The position numbers and the translations under genes were made by a program. A stretch of DNA of 64,000 bases from UBA5868 sp964482025 (GTDB lineage Bacteria > Pseudomonadota > Gammaproteobacteria > Pseudomonadales > Cellvibrionaceae). Shown here in pieces: positions 26,663 through 35,208 of this stretch. The notes under the pieces are model-generated. The model made no database searches. It had not been told where the DNA came from and saw only the letters and a program-made list of their open reading frames with translations. The stretch spans positions 45,415-109,414 of the forward strand of contig CAYZVN010000001.1 of the NCBI GenBank assembly GCA_964482025.1, read 5' to 3'. Each line of letters opens with the position of its first letter. The first letter of the stretch is position 1.

Positions 26663-26680
26663 TTGGTTTGGTTTTTGCTT
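26663..26680 (+). promoter_or_regulatory. Candidate sigma-54 promoter of ntrBC
   Basis: TTGGTTTGGTTTTTGCTT has the required GG-N10-GC spacing (26665-26666 and 26677-26678) and a good -12 TTGC, but a weak -24 flank (TTTG in place of CACG). The start site would be near 26690, leaving a leader of about 20 bases to the ntrB ATG. Confidence 0.45.
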
Positions 26681-26709
26681 TGGCCTGCTCACCAAATTGG
26701 AACTCACCT

Positions 26710-27792
26710 ATGGTCCACGCCACGCATTACAAGAAGATTCTGGATAACCTCCTCACCGCTACCATAGTGCTGGACGCCGATCTGCATTTGAGTTTCGTCA
26801 ACAGCTCGGCGGAGATGTTGCTGAGCGTAAGCAGCGACCAATCTCTGGGAAAGCACGTGAGCCATTGCTTTACCGACCCCGAAACCTCCCCCGACTCCTT
26901 CCGCGAGGCGCTTGCGGAAAACCGCCACTTCATCATGCGGCGGGCGCGCTGGCGACTGCACAACAACAGCGAAATCACTGTCGACTATTCCGTGAGCCCC
27001 AATCCGGAGCTGGGCATGATTGTGATAGAGGCGCATGCGCTCGATCGCCTGCTGCGCATCAACCGGGAAGAGACCATGCTCTCCACCCAAGAAACCTCTC
27101 GCAACCTCATCCGCAGCTTGGCTCACGAAATCAAAAACCCTTTGGGCGGTATTCGCGGCGCAGCGCAATTGCTCGCTCGCGAACTGAGCTCCAACAGTAT
27201 CGACTTCGATGAATACACCCGCATCATCATCGACGAGACCGACCGCCTGCGAAACCTGGTGGACCGCATGCTCGGGCCGCATCGCCCGGCGAATCGCAAG
27301 CCCACTAATATCCACGAGGTGTTAGAGCATGTGATGAAGGTGGTGCGCGCGGAAACGCGCAACCAGCTGCAGCTGGTGCGCGACTACGATCCCAGCATCC
27401 CCGAAATTCCCGGTGACCGCGAGCTGCTCATACAGTCCATGCTCAATATTGCCCGCAATGCCACCCAGGTACTGTTGGAAAACGGCTGTGAAAAAGACGG
27501 TGTCATCGGCTTTCGCACCCGCATACAGCGGCGCTACACCATAGGGCGCAAACAACACCCACTGGTGGTACGCGTTTCGATTACCGATAACGGCCCCGGC
27601 ATACCGGCCGAACTCATCAAAGACATTTTTTTCCCCATGATCACCGGGCGCGCCGAAGGCACCGGGCTGGGACTGGCCATCGCGCAAAACCTGATCGGCC
27701 AACACGACGGCATTATCGAGTGCGAAAGCGTTCCAGGATTGACCGAGTTTTCAATCTATCTACCCTTGGAAGAACACTATGCAGAAGTCTAA
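26710..27792 (+). CDS. glnL: Nitrogen regulation sensor kinase/phosphatase NtrB
   Basis: The protein has 360 residues from the ATG at 26710; upstream extensions of the frame run through the promoter region. It has an N-terminal PAS domain (residues about 5-115), then the dimerisation/phosphoacceptor helix with His139 in SLAHEIKNPLGG. The ATPase domain has an N-box (NIARNATQVLL), a G1 box (TDNGPGIP) and a G2 box (GTGLGLAIAQNL). It is cytosolic, like NtrB/GlnL, and is controlled by PII. It phosphorylates NtrC when nitrogen is scarce. ntrC starts 14 bases before its stop, so the pair is translationally coupled. Confidence 0.95.
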   Translation: MVHATHYKKILDNLLTATIVLDADLHLSFVNSSAEMLLSVSSDQSLGKHVSHCFTDPETSPDSFREALAENRHFIMRRARWRLHNNSEITVDYSVSPNPELGMIVIEAHALDRLLRINREETMLSTQETSRNLIRSLAHEIKNPLGGIRGAAQLLARELSSNSIDFDEYTRIIIDETDRLRNLVDRMLGPHRPANRKPTNIHEVLEHVMKVVRAETRNQLQLVRDYDPSIPEIPGDRELLIQSMLNIARNATQVLLENGCEKDGVIGFRTRIQRRYTIGRKQHPLVVRVSITDNGPGIPAELIKDIFFPMITGRAEGTGLGLAIAQNLIGQHDGIIECESVPGLTEFSIYLPLEEHYAEV

Positions 27793-29206
27793 CTTGGTTT
27801 GGATTATCGACGACGACCGCTCCATTCGCTGGGTACTGGAAAAGGCCTTGCAACAAGCCGGTATAGACACCGACTGCTTCGATACCGGCGACCGGGCGCT
27901 GGCCCAGCTCACCCATAAACAACCCGACGCTATCATCAGCGATATTCGCATGCCCGGTACCGACGGCTTGTCACTGCTCGCCAATCTACACCGCGAATAC
28001 CCGCAGCTGCCATTCATCATCATGACGGCGCATTCCGATTTGGACAGCGCCGTCTCCGCATACCAGGGCGGTGCGTTTGAGTACCTACCCAAGCCGTTCG
28101 ACGTGGATGAAGCCGTTGCCGTCACCCAGCGCGCGCTGGCCCACAGCCGCGAGCAATTGCACGACCTCACCATCGCAATCCCGGAAATGACGGCCGAAAT
28201 CATCGGCGAGGCGCCGGCGATGCAGGAGGTCTTCCGCGCGATTGGCCGCCTTTCACAATCCAACATCACCGTGCTGATCAATGGCGAATCGGGGACCGGT
28301 AAAGAGCTGGTCGCGCGCGCGCTGCACCGCCATTCACCGCGACGCGACGGCCCTTTTATCGCCCTGAATATGGCGGCGATCCCCCGCGATTTGATCGAAT
28401 CGGAACTTTTCGGCCACGAAAAGGGCGCCTTTACGGGTGCCGCTTCGCTGCGCCAAGGCCGCTTTCAGCAGGCCGACGGGGGTACTTTATTTCTCGATGA
28501 AATCGGCGATATGCCGGCGGAAACCCAAACCCGTTTACTGCGTGTGCTCGCCGACGGCGAGTTTTACCGCGTCGGCGGCCATACACCGATCAAAGTCGAC
28601 GTGCGCATCATCGCTGCCACCCATCAGAATTTGGAGCATCTGGTGGAAGAAAACCGCTTCCGGGAGGATCTGTTTCACCGCCTCAACGTCATCCGCATCC
28701 ACCTGCCGAAATTGGCGGATCGCCGCGAGGACATCCCTAAGTTAGCGCAACATTTTTTCCATAAGGCCGCAGGGGAGCTCAATGTCGAGCCTAAAATGCT
28801 CACCGCAGAAGCCGAGGCCTACCTGAGCGGACTATCCTGGCCCGGCAACGTGCGCCAACTGGAAAATACCTGCCGCTGGATCACGGTGATGGCCAGTGGT
28901 CGCGAAGTGCATGTCCAGGACCTGCCTCCCGAAATGGTGAGCCGCAAGGATTCACAGGCGCCATCGGGAGACTGGGAGAAGGCCCTGCGCCACTGGGCCG
29001 ATCAATGCCTCGCCGCCGGACAACACGACATATTGTCCCGGGCAGTACCGACCTTTGAGCGCGCGCTTATTGAAACCGCGCTCAAGCACACCGCCGGTCG
29101 CAAGCGCGATGCAGCAAACCTACTGGGGTGGGGACGCAACACCCTGACACGCAAACTCAAGGAATTGGGAATGGCAGATGCCGATACCGACGACGGCAGC
29201 GACTGA
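27779..29206 (+). CDS. glnG: Nitrogen regulation response regulator NtrC
   Basis: The 475-residue sigma-54 activator has a receiver domain with phosphoacceptor Asp55 in ISDIRMPGTDG. The AAA+ domain follows with Walker A GESGTGKE near residue 170, the sigma-54-contacting loop GAFTGA and LFLDEIGDMP. The C-terminal Fis-type helix-turn-helix (KRDAANLLGWGRNTLTRKL) binds the enhancers found upstream of glnA and ntrB in this window. It overlaps ntrB by 14 bases and is convergent with the histidine kinase gene at 29228. Confidence 0.96.
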   Translation: MQKSNLVWIIDDDRSIRWVLEKALQQAGIDTDCFDTGDRALAQLTHKQPDAIISDIRMPGTDGLSLLANLHREYPQLPFIIMTAHSDLDSAVSAYQGGAFEYLPKPFDVDEAVAVTQRALAHSREQLHDLTIAIPEMTAEIIGEAPAMQEVFRAIGRLSQSNITVLINGESGTGKELVARALHRHSPRRDGPFIALNMAAIPRDLIESELFGHEKGAFTGAASLRQGRFQQADGGTLFLDEIGDMPAETQTRLLRVLADGEFYRVGGHTPIKVDVRIIAATHQNLEHLVEENRFREDLFHRLNVIRIHLPKLADRREDIPKLAQHFFHKAAGELNVEPKMLTAEAEAYLSGLSWPGNVRQLENTCRWITVMASGREVHVQDLPPEMVSRKDSQAPSGDWEKALRHWADQCLAAGQHDILSRAVPTFERALIETALKHTAGRKRDAANLLGWGRNTLTRKLKELGMADADTDDGSD

Positions 29207-29227
29207 GACTTCAATCCTACTGAGGCT

Positions 29228-30568
29228 TCAATCCTGTTGTGCGGGGGGCTCCAGCGGCAGCCAGATCAGAAAGCGTGTCCCCTGCCCCCAACTGCTGTCA
29301 GCTTTGATGTCACCGCCGTGCATGTGCACCAGCTTCGCGGCCAGCGCCAAGGTCAGCGCGGACACAGGTAAATCGCGATTGTTGTTGAGCACCAACTGGT
29401 AGTGGGTATCGAAGAGCCCAGCCAGCTGCTCCTCGGCGATGCCGGGGCTGGTGTCTGCCAGGCAAATCTGCACACCGGGCACCGAGTCTTGATTCGCGCG
29501 CGATAACACCAGCTCGATACCGCCTTCGCGAGTCTGGCGAATGCCAAAGTAGAGCAGACTTGCCAGCACCTGATGCAAACGTGCGCGGTCCGCGCGCAAC
29601 TCCGCGTCGGCCACACACTTATACTCCAGCCGCAAACCAAAACTGCGCGCCACCGGCTCCACCGACGCCAGGCATTCGTGAATCAGGTTATCCAACGAAA
29701 AGGCTTTTGCCGTGTACTGTAGGTGATTCGCCTCGATACTGGTTAATTCCAGCAGCTCGTTGACCAGGTACAGCAACCCCTTGCCGTTGCGGTGGACGCA
29801 CTCTATGGCGTCCGCATCTTTGGGATCGACAAAGCTCTGACGCTTCATCAAGCGTGAGGAAAATCCAATGATGCTGTTCAGCGGGGTACGGATCTCATGG
29901 CTCATATTCGCCAAAAAGAGCGTCTTGGCGCGGTTGGCCGCTACGGCCGCCGCCTCCGCGCGGCGGCTCTTCTCCAGTTCACGCTCCATATTGCCTAACT
30001 GAGTTACTAACTGCTGCTCATAGCGCCGCCACGCACCGACCAGTGACAACAGCAGGGTACCCACCACAACCAGTTGCGCCACCAGGTGCAGACGCGTTTG
30101 CAAGACGGGGTTCTCCTGCTCGGCAAAGTGGGCCAAATCGACACCGAGCCGCTCTATCACCCACAGCGTCAGCACCGACAGCACGCTCACCCCCAACCAA
30201 AACAGGCAGTGCCGCCGCCCGCCCAGCAAGCCGGCCAGCGCAGCGAGAATAGGAAACCAAGCGGAGGGAATGGATTCAGCGCCTCCCGTCGTCAACACTC
30301 CCGTGATCACACAGGCCCAAAAACTGGTGAACATCAACACCAGCGCCACGTTGGCGCTGCCACTGCGGTTGTAGGAGTAAGCCAGGGCGAGGGTAAACAG
30401 AGTAAATACAAGAATGCTGACTCGCAGCAGCGAGCCGAAGAGGAGGCCTTTGACAATAAAGATCAGCAATACCGCCGCTACTATCAAGATGGTATTGCGA
30501 ATCAGATGGGTGCGGTGCTGCTGTACCAACTGCTGAAGATCGTCCGCCATCTTGTCAGTCATGGGCAT
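29228..30568 (-). CDS. Membrane histidine kinase with degenerate ATPase domain
   Basis: The 446-residue protein has about six hydrophobic segments in residues 25-190, a short coiled coil (residues about 185-210), and a HisKA domain with His224 in ANMSHEIRTPLNSIIGF. The HATPase region is recognisable but has lost key residues. The N-box reads ASLLYFGIRQ where NLLxNAxKF is expected. The G1 box reads ADTSPGI, and the G2 box reads PVSALTLALAAK where GTGLGLAI is expected. ATP binding is therefore doubtful, and it may act as a phosphatase, partner subunit or pseudokinase. There is no response regulator beside it; the convergent neighbour ntrC already has its own kinase. Confidence 0.75.
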   Translation of the reverse strand: MPMTDKMADDLQQLVQQHRTHLIRNTILIVAAVLLIFIVKGLLFGSLLRVSILVFTLFTLALAYSYNRSGSANVALVLMFTSFWACVITGVLTTGGAESIPSAWFPILAALAGLLGGRRHCLFWLGVSVLSVLTLWVIERLGVDLAHFAEQENPVLQTRLHLVAQLVVVGTLLLSLVGAWRRYEQQLVTQLGNMERELEKSRRAEAAAVAANRAKTLFLANMSHEIRTPLNSIIGFSSRLMKRQSFVDPKDADAIECVHRNGKGLLYLVNELLELTSIEANHLQYTAKAFSLDNLIHECLASVEPVARSFGLRLEYKCVADAELRADRARLHQVLASLLYFGIRQTREGGIELVLSRANQDSVPGVQICLADTSPGIAEEQLAGLFDTHYQLVLNNNRDLPVSALTLALAAKLVHMHGGDIKADSSWGQGTRFLIWLPLEPPAQQD

Positions 30569-30682
30569 TTACCCGACGGGGTTGGAACGCCACCGCATAT
30601 TCTGGAGCCTCCCGCTCCGCGGCGGCACAACGAGAACGCGGGAGGTGGGCCGAGGCAAGCGCCTCCAGGCCGATGAAATCCT

Positions 30683-30720
30683 AAGTATAGAAGTAACGGT
30701 AAAGTATAGAAGTAACGGTA
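30683..30720. repeat. Perfect 19-bp tandem duplication
   Basis: AAGTATAGAAGTAACGGTA occurs twice back to back (30683-30701 and 30702-30720), followed by AAG. It lies in the gap between the histidine kinase start and the end of secB. Confidence 0.9.
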
Positions 30721-30726
30721 AAGATT

Positions 30727-30751
30727 ACGGCTGCACCGGAGGTTCAGCCGT
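30727..30751 (-). terminator. Candidate terminator of the secB operon
   Basis: A 7-bp stem (ACGGCTG/CAGCCGT) with an 11-base loop lies 9 bases after the secB stop. The minus-strand sequence beyond it is AATCTTTACC, which is only weakly T-rich. Confidence 0.4.
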
Positions 30752-30759
30752 GAATGACA

Positions 30760-31257
30760 TCAATTGGTGACGGGCTGACTGGCGTCTTTTTCCGCTTGAG
30801 CCGACTGGGCCTGCTGGATCGCGCGCATAAAGATAGCGTCGAAGTTGATCGGCGGCAGCGCCAGCGCCGGGAAGCCGCCCTTCACCACGCAACTGTCGAT
30901 AACTTCGCGCGCATAGGGAAAGAGAATCTGCGGACAGATGGTGTTGAACAGCTGCGCCATCTGGCGCGGGTCCAGTTCGCGGACCATAAACAGACCCGCC
31001 TGCTGCACTTCCACCAGAAAAATCGTTTTGTCGTCGATCAAGGCACTAACGGTCAGCTTAAGGATCACTTCGTAGTGATTGTCGTCCAGCTTGTTGACGT
31101 TGGTATTGAGGTCTTGGCTGATCTTGGGCTGCCAGGCCTGTTTGAACGCCTCTGGCCCCATGGGCGACTCAAAGGACAAGTCTTTCAGATAAATACGCTG
31201 CAATGCGAAATGACTTTGCTGGGCATCGCCCTGGGGAGTGGTGTTGTCGTCTGCCAT
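30760..31257 (-). CDS. secB: Protein-export chaperone SecB
   Basis: The 165-residue acidic protein matches SecB: FALQRIYLKDLSFESP near residue 17, followed by QPKISQDLNTN, and the C-terminal half VVKGGFPALALPPINFDAIF. SecB works as a tetramer that holds precursor proteins unfolded and hands them to SecA. It belongs to the conserved rhodanese-grxC-secB unit on the minus strand, opposite gpmI. There is a 101-base gap to grxC. Confidence 0.96.
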   Translation of the reverse strand: MADDNTTPQGDAQQSHFALQRIYLKDLSFESPMGPEAFKQAWQPKISQDLNTNVNKLDDNHYEVILKLTVSALIDDKTIFLVEVQQAGLFMVRELDPRQMAQLFNTICPQILFPYAREVIDSCVVKGGFPALALPPINFDAIFMRAIQQAQSAQAEKDASQPVTN

Positions 31258-31358
31258 GAAATTGCCTTCTATAGATATGTCATTATTCGGTATACCCCAA
31301 CCAAGGGAACCCTAGTGGGGCGAATGTGGGGACTTGAGAGACGAATTCAAGCGCGCGC

Positions 31359-31634
31359 CTAGTTGGGCTTATCGGTTTGTGTATCACCACCCAAAAGCGT
31401 CTGCAACCGACCCGAACGATGCAGATCGTAAAGATCATCACAGCCGCCCACGTGGTGGTCGCCAATCCAGATTTGCGGCACCGAGCGCCGGCCGCTCATT
31501 TCACACATTCGCTGGGTGGCTTCGGGATCGCCATCCAAAGAGATTTCTTGATAGGACACACCCAGACGATCGAAAAGATTTTTTGCATGTACGCAATAAG
31601 AACAGATCTTGCGCGTATAAATTGTGACGGTCAT
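31359..31634 (-). CDS. grxC: Glutaredoxin 3
   Basis: The 91-residue protein has the redox motif C11-S-Y-C14 in TRKICSYCVHAK, the cis-Pro element RSVPQIWIGDHHVGG and the GG glutathione-binding turn. The usual central residue pair in class I glutaredoxins is PY, and here it is SY, so the redox potential may differ slightly. It reduces disulfides or glutathionylated proteins in the cytoplasm. It is 7 bases downstream of the rhodanese-fold gene and upstream of secB. Confidence 0.93.
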   Translation of the reverse strand: MTVTIYTRKICSYCVHAKNLFDRLGVSYQEISLDGDPEATQRMCEMSGRRSVPQIWIGDHHVGGCDDLYDLHRSGRLQTLLGGDTQTDKPN

Positions 31635-31641
31635 AACGAAA

Positions 31642-32052
31642 TTAAGCCTTTACTACCGGAAGATTTTGCTGCGTCCACTCCATCATGCCACCTTGCATAC
31701 GCACGACTTGAAAACCCTTATCGCGCAGGATCTTACCGGCCGAACCGGCATGCTGACCCATTTTGTCCACCACTATGACCTGTTTGCTCTTGTGCTTCTC
31801 CAGCGCATCGAGCTTACTGGCCAAATTGGCATAGGGGATATTAATCGCGTCGATAATATGGCCTGCCTTAAATTCCTTGGCATCACGCAAATCCACCAGC
31901 ACCGCCGCGCCGCTATTGAGCAGGCGAGTCGCTTGGTGATGAGTGATAGTAGCGCCCCCTTTGCGGGCTTCCACTATAAGAAACGCGGCTACCAGGGCAA
32001 CCAGAATTGAAACCAATAGCCACTGTTCAGCGACAAAATCCAACCAACTCAC
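31642..32052 (-). CDS. Rhodanese-fold membrane protein lacking the catalytic cysteine (YibN-like)
   Basis: The protein has 136 residues from the GTG at 32052, preceded by GAGAGGTGA; no ATG start fits. An N-terminal membrane helix (QWLLVSILVALVAAFLIVEA) anchors a rhodanese domain with VLVDLRDAKEFKAGHI and the loop VIVVDKMGQHAG. In YibN-type relatives that loop has Cys where Asp96 stands here, so sulfur transfer is not expected. It could serve as a binding or scaffold protein. The placement before grxC and secB is typical of gammaproteobacterial yibN. Confidence 0.85.
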   Translation of the reverse strand: MSWLDFVAEQWLLVSILVALVAAFLIVEARKGGATITHHQATRLLNSGAAVLVDLRDAKEFKAGHIIDAINIPYANLASKLDALEKHKSKQVIVVDKMGQHAGSAGKILRDKGFQVVRMQGGMMEWTQQNLPVVKA

Positions 32053-32254
32053 ACTCACCTCTCGTTGTCTGATGATTCGGCCGCAGAACCTGGCGGCGGA
32101 AGGGCGGCCAAGTATACATGAAAGCCCTCTTAGTCCAGCCGTCGGTGCGGCGGAAACTCGGCAATCAGAGCGAAAACCGCTAGAATAGCCGGCATTTACG
32201 CCCAGACAAGCGTCTGTCTCCTCCACCGCCTCATTCCGCAGTTAAAGGTTATTT

Positions 32255-33802
32255 ATGGCAGCCTCGAAAAAACCCGTCATTCTTCTCATTCTCGATGGCT
32301 TCGGTCATTCGGATACCCACAAGTACAACGCCATCGCTCAAGCCAAAGCGCCCGTTTGGCAGAAGCTCTGGCAGACCGCTCCGAAAACCTTGATCCACAC
32401 ATCGGGCCTGGCCGTGGGCTTACCCGAGGGGCAAATGGGCAACTCCGAAGTCGGTCATATGTCCCTGGGCGCGGGCCGCGTGGTTTATCAGAGCTTCACC
32501 CGCATTAACAAAGCCATCAGCGACGGCGATTTCTTCACCAATCCGGTGTACCTCCAGGCAATCGACAAAGCCGTGCAAAACGACAAGGCGGTGCACGTGC
32601 TCGGCCTGCTATCTCCCGGCGGCGTCCACAGCCATGAAGATCACCTGCTGGCCATGGTAAAACTGGCGGCTGAACGCGGGGCGAAGAAGCTGTATCTCCA
32701 TGCCATGCTGGACGGTCGCGACACGCCACCGCGCAGTGCCCAAGCCTCACTGCAGCGCGCTCAAGAGACCCTTGAGCAGCTCGGCACCGGCAGCATCGCC
32801 TCCATTATCGGGCGCTTTTTTGCCCTCGACCGCGACAAGCGCTGGGATCGCCAGCAAGCGGCTTATGAATTGTTTGTCGATGGCACCTCTGAGTACAGCG
32901 CCGCCAGTGCGGTAGACGGTCTTTTGGCTGCCTATGAGCGTGGCGAAGACGACGAGTTCGTCAAAGCCACTAGCATTCACGCCGAAGGCGCAGACCCGGT
33001 GACCATCGAAGACGGCGACAGCGTCATTTTTATGAACTTCCGCCCCGACCGCGCCCGCCAGATTACCCATGCTTTCGTCACCGACAGTTTCGACGGCTTT
33101 GCCCGCAAACGCGTACCGGCGCTAGCCGAGTTCGTCATGACCACTGAGTATGAAGCCGGCCTCGAAGCCAGCTGTGCGTACCCGCCGGAAGATCTCAGCA
33201 ACACCTTCGGCGAAGTGATCGCCGATCAGGGCCTGTCGCAACTGCGCATTGCCGAGACCGAAAAGTACGCCCACGTGACCTTTTTCTTTAGCGGCGGGCA
33301 AGAGACCACCTTCCCCGGCGAAGAGCGCATTTTGATTCCCTCGCCCAAAGTGGCCACCTACGATATGCAACCGGAAATGAGCGCGCCTGAAGTGACCGCA
33401 AAACTGGTGGAAGCAATCGAAAGTGGGCGCTACGCCAGCATCATCTGCAACTACGCCAACTGTGACCAAGTGGGCCACACCGGGGTTTTTGAGGCGGCGG
33501 TTAAAGCGGTAGAAGCGGTGGATGAGTGCCTCGCCCAAGTCCTTGCGGCGGCAGAAAAAGCCGGTGCCGACGTGTTGATCACCGCCGACCACGGCAACGT
33601 CGAGCAGATGTTCGATGACGCCACCGGCCAGGCGCACACCCAGCACACTACACTGCCGGTGCCGCTGATCTACGTGGGAGATCGGCAGGTGCGCTTTGTC
33701 GAAGGCGGCAGCCTGGCGGATATCGCCCCGACCATGCTGAAACTGCTGGACATCCCCCAGCCCACTGCCATGACCGGTCGCTGTCTGCTTGAACTACACT
33801 AA
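32255..33802 (+). CDS. gpmI: 2,3-bisphosphoglycerate-independent phosphoglycerate mutase
   Basis: The 515-residue alkaline-phosphatase-superfamily enzyme has metal-site LILDGFGHS near residue 14 and catalytic Ser64 in QMGNSEVGHMSLGAG. It also has LHAMLDGRDTPPRS, GRFFALDRDKRWDR, and the late metal ligands NYANCDQVGHTG and ITADHGNVEQM. It interconverts 3- and 2-phosphoglycerate using Mn2+. It is the first gene of the plus-strand group gpmI-envC-ctpA, divergent from the rhodanese-grxC-secB unit, and a hairpin terminator separates it from envC. Confidence 0.97.
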   Translation: MAASKKPVILLILDGFGHSDTHKYNAIAQAKAPVWQKLWQTAPKTLIHTSGLAVGLPEGQMGNSEVGHMSLGAGRVVYQSFTRINKAISDGDFFTNPVYLQAIDKAVQNDKAVHVLGLLSPGGVHSHEDHLLAMVKLAAERGAKKLYLHAMLDGRDTPPRSAQASLQRAQETLEQLGTGSIASIIGRFFALDRDKRWDRQQAAYELFVDGTSEYSAASAVDGLLAAYERGEDDEFVKATSIHAEGADPVTIEDGDSVIFMNFRPDRARQITHAFVTDSFDGFARKRVPALAEFVMTTEYEAGLEASCAYPPEDLSNTFGEVIADQGLSQLRIAETEKYAHVTFFFSGGQETTFPGEERILIPSPKVATYDMQPEMSAPEVTAKLVEAIESGRYASIICNYANCDQVGHTGVFEAAVKAVEAVDECLAQVLAAAEKAGADVLITADHGNVEQMFDDATGQAHTQHTTLPVPLIYVGDRQVRFVEGGSLADIAPTMLKLLDIPQPTAMTGRCLLELH

Positions 33803-33811
33803 ATAAACTTC

Positions 33812-33850
33812 AGCTTCCGGGTCCGAACCGACTCGGAAGCTTTAGGCTTT
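33812..33850 (+). terminator. Terminator after gpmI
   Basis: An 8-bp stem (AGCTTCCG/CGGAAGCT) with two more pairs beyond one mismatch is followed by TTAGGCTTT. It is placed 9 bases after the gpmI stop. Confidence 0.6.
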
Positions 33851-33916
33851 AAGATCCGCGCAACAATAAGAAATGCGCACCGAGGTGCGTCAACCATCGC
33901 AGGAGGACAGACAACC

Positions 33917-35083
33917 ATGACGAACTTGGCATCCGCAGGGAGGAGTTTGTGCGCTGCACTGCTGCTCGGCCTCCTCTGTATGAGCGCCGCGGCGCAAAAC
34001 ATGACAGAGGAAGAACGTCAGGCGCGCTTGCAGGAGCTGCGCACAACCATCGAGGAGCTAAAAAAGGAGCTGAGTAAGGTTAAGTCCGACCGTCAGGAGC
34101 TGCTCGGTGACCTGCAGTCCTCCGAAACCAAAATTGGCGAGCTCAGCCGCAAGGTGCAGGAGTTGCGCAAGCAACTCGACGACAAACAAAGCCATTTAAA
34201 GAAGTTAAGCAGCGAGAAGGAGGAGCTGCTGACCGCAAAAAAGCAGCAACAGGGCTCAGTCGCGCGACATCTTGATGCCGCTTACCGACTGGGCCAACAA
34301 AGCAGCCTGAAAATGCTGCTGAATCAGCAAGACCCGAGTCTGCTGGCGCGCAACCTCCACTACTACCGCTATTTCACCCAAGCTCAAGCCGCCGAAGTGA
34401 CGCGCTATACCGATACGATTGCGCGCGTTGAGGCACTGGAGCCGACCATAGCCGCAGAAGCGGAGGCCATCTCGCGCAATCACGCCGAGCTACGCAGTAA
34501 ACGCGACCAGCTGCAGACCAGTCAACAGGAGCGCAAGCGCACCCTCGCCAAGCTCGAGCGCACCATCGCCGACACCGATGCCAGGCTGAAATCCGCCGAC
34601 GAGGATCGCCACCATTTAGAAAAACTGCTGCGCGAAGTGGTGCGCATCACCGGCGACATGCAACAACCCGCCAGCGACCAGCCTTTCAGCAAGCTCAAAG
34701 GCCAATTGCCTTGGCCCACGAGCGGCAAGGTTCTACATGCATTCGGCTCGCCGCGGGTGGCCAATAAAGTGCGCTGGCAGGGGGTGCTCATAGGCGCGCC
34801 GGAAGGTCACCCGGTGTACGCGGTACACCAGGGCCGGGTGGTTTTCGCAGACTATCTGCGCGGCCAGGGCTTGCTGCTGATCATTGATCACGGTGCCGGT
34901 TTTATGAGTCTCTACGCCCACAACCAGTCTTTGTTTAAGAAACTCGGCGATTGGGTCAACCCCGGCGAACAAGTCGCTTCGGTCGGCTTAAGCGGCGGCC
35001 AGAGCAGCTCCGCGCTCTATTTTGAGCTCCGCTATAAAGGCGAGCCAACCGATCCCCGCCCCTGGCTGAGAAAGGCCGCCTAG
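33917..35083 (+). CDS. envC: Murein hydrolase activator EnvC
   Basis: The 388-residue protein has a signal peptide ending near SAAAQ, a long coiled coil (residues about 30-105 and again 150-235) and a C-terminal LytM/M23 domain (residues about 260-388). The LytM domain is degenerate: where active peptidases have HxHFE, this reads ALYFELRYKG, so it should activate amidases (AmiA/AmiB) without cutting peptidoglycan itself. FtsEX normally recruits it to the septum through the coiled coil. The ctpA gene follows on the same strand. Confidence 0.93.
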   Translation: MTNLASAGRSLCAALLLGLLCMSAAAQNMTEEERQARLQELRTTIEELKKELSKVKSDRQELLGDLQSSETKIGELSRKVQELRKQLDDKQSHLKKLSSEKEELLTAKKQQQGSVARHLDAAYRLGQQSSLKMLLNQQDPSLLARNLHYYRYFTQAQAAEVTRYTDTIARVEALEPTIAAEAEAISRNHAELRSKRDQLQTSQQERKRTLAKLERTIADTDARLKSADEDRHHLEKLLREVVRITGDMQQPASDQPFSKLKGQLPWPTSGKVLHAFGSPRVANKVRWQGVLIGAPEGHPVYAVHQGRVVFADYLRGQGLLLIIDHGAGFMSLYAHNQSLFKKLGDWVNPGEQVASVGLSGGQSSSALYFELRYKGEPTDPRPWLRKAA

Positions 35084-35208
35084 TTTTTATGTGCCCTTGG
35101 GACAAAAGACGCACCCACGCCGGGCGGAACCTTGATCAGGAGTCGCCAAGTGTGCACAAAGTCCCCATAATCGCTGCACTTACATTCACCTATCTCTAGG
35201 AGTCTTTC

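Noticed and set aside
26545..26709. 55-codon N-terminal extension of ntrB
   Set aside because: It covers the predicted sigma-54 promoter; NtrB proteins begin at the PAS domain as encoded from 26710.
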